Shown here piece after piece: positions 50,850-50,892 of a stretch of DNA of 50,892 nucleotides. A program made the position numbers and the translations under genes. This stretch comes from a virus. The DNA lies in the IMG/VR virus record IMGVR_UViG_3300042445_001088, positions 1 to 50,892 of that record; one strand, given 5' to 3'. Below the pieces are notes generated by a model. The model made no database searches. It saw only the letters and a list, made by a program, of their open reading frames with translations, and was not told the origin of the DNA. Within the stretch, counting starts at the first letter, position 1. The number at the start of each line of letters is the position of its first letter.

Positions 50850-50892
50850 TCCTATAGCTCAGTCGGTAGAGCGTTTGACTGTTAATCAAAAT
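50850..50892 (+). tRNA. tRNA-Asn (GTT), 5' part
   Basis: Acceptor 5' strand TCCTATA, D arm and anticodon stem TTTGA/TCAAA with loop CTGTTAA are present; the window ends before the variable loop. Confidence 0.88.

Overview
The window is part of the genome of a T4-like tailed phage (Caudoviricetes, myovirus type). The first 5 kb carries the T4 head-gene order: portal gp20, small and acidic prohead-core-position proteins, protease gp21, scaffold gp22, major capsid gp23. Promoter-like boxes of the T4 late type (consensus close to TATAAATA) stand before many genes. DNA is AT-rich and gene style (NrdA/NrdB, glutaredoxin, PAAR tip, IscU, many asparagine-rich fibre proteins) resembles uncultured marine or freshwater T4-like phages. 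The host cannot be named from sequence alone.

Layout. 1-4983: head module. 5069-6511: an insertion-like stretch after gp23 holding a fatty-acid desaturase, a DUF6165-like protein and an HNH-like gene whose catalytic histidines are not visible. 6609-18833: five collinear, repetitive fibre/adhesin-like genes covering 12 kb, including a 148-residue module present twice. 18881-23685: nucleotide-metabolism block (NrdA, NrdB, glutaredoxin) with a 2-oxoglutarate-oxygenase-like gene. 23685-29420: PAAR tip, two large probable virion proteins, a SleB-type cell-wall hydrolase and small conserved phage proteins. 29424-33113: IscU scaffold, P-loop/sulfotransferase-like protein, a radical SAM protein, and an AhpC-AhpD peroxiredoxin pair.

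33121-46652 is the striking part: 18 same-strand, mostly overlapping genes that begin just after a perfect TATAAATA box and end before a strong terminator. It encodes a two-domain methyltransferase, three GNAT-like proteins, an acyl carrier protein, two PP-loop ATPases, three membrane fatty-acid desaturases, three 2-oxoglutarate-dioxygenase-like proteins, a second radical SAM enzyme, a class II aldolase-like protein and three unknowns. I infer a phage-borne pathway that builds or modifies an acyl-chain product on the carrier protein. The product is unknown.

46653-50892: tRNA region with ten complete tRNAs and one cut by the window end (Arg-ACG, Lys-TTT, Ser-TGA, His-GTG, Met/Ile-CAT, Ile-GAT, Gln-TTG, Phe-GAA, Arg-TCG, Thr-TGT, Asn-GTT). 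Between them lie host-type sigma70 promoters with exact 17-base spacers, several strong RNA hairpins of which two touch the tRNA ends, very small ORFs, two minus-strand oxygenase-like genes and an HNH nuclease. A recurring arrangement, a late-promoter box followed by ATG 4-5 bases later, predicts leaderless mRNAs for at least six genes, several of which look like cargo genes.
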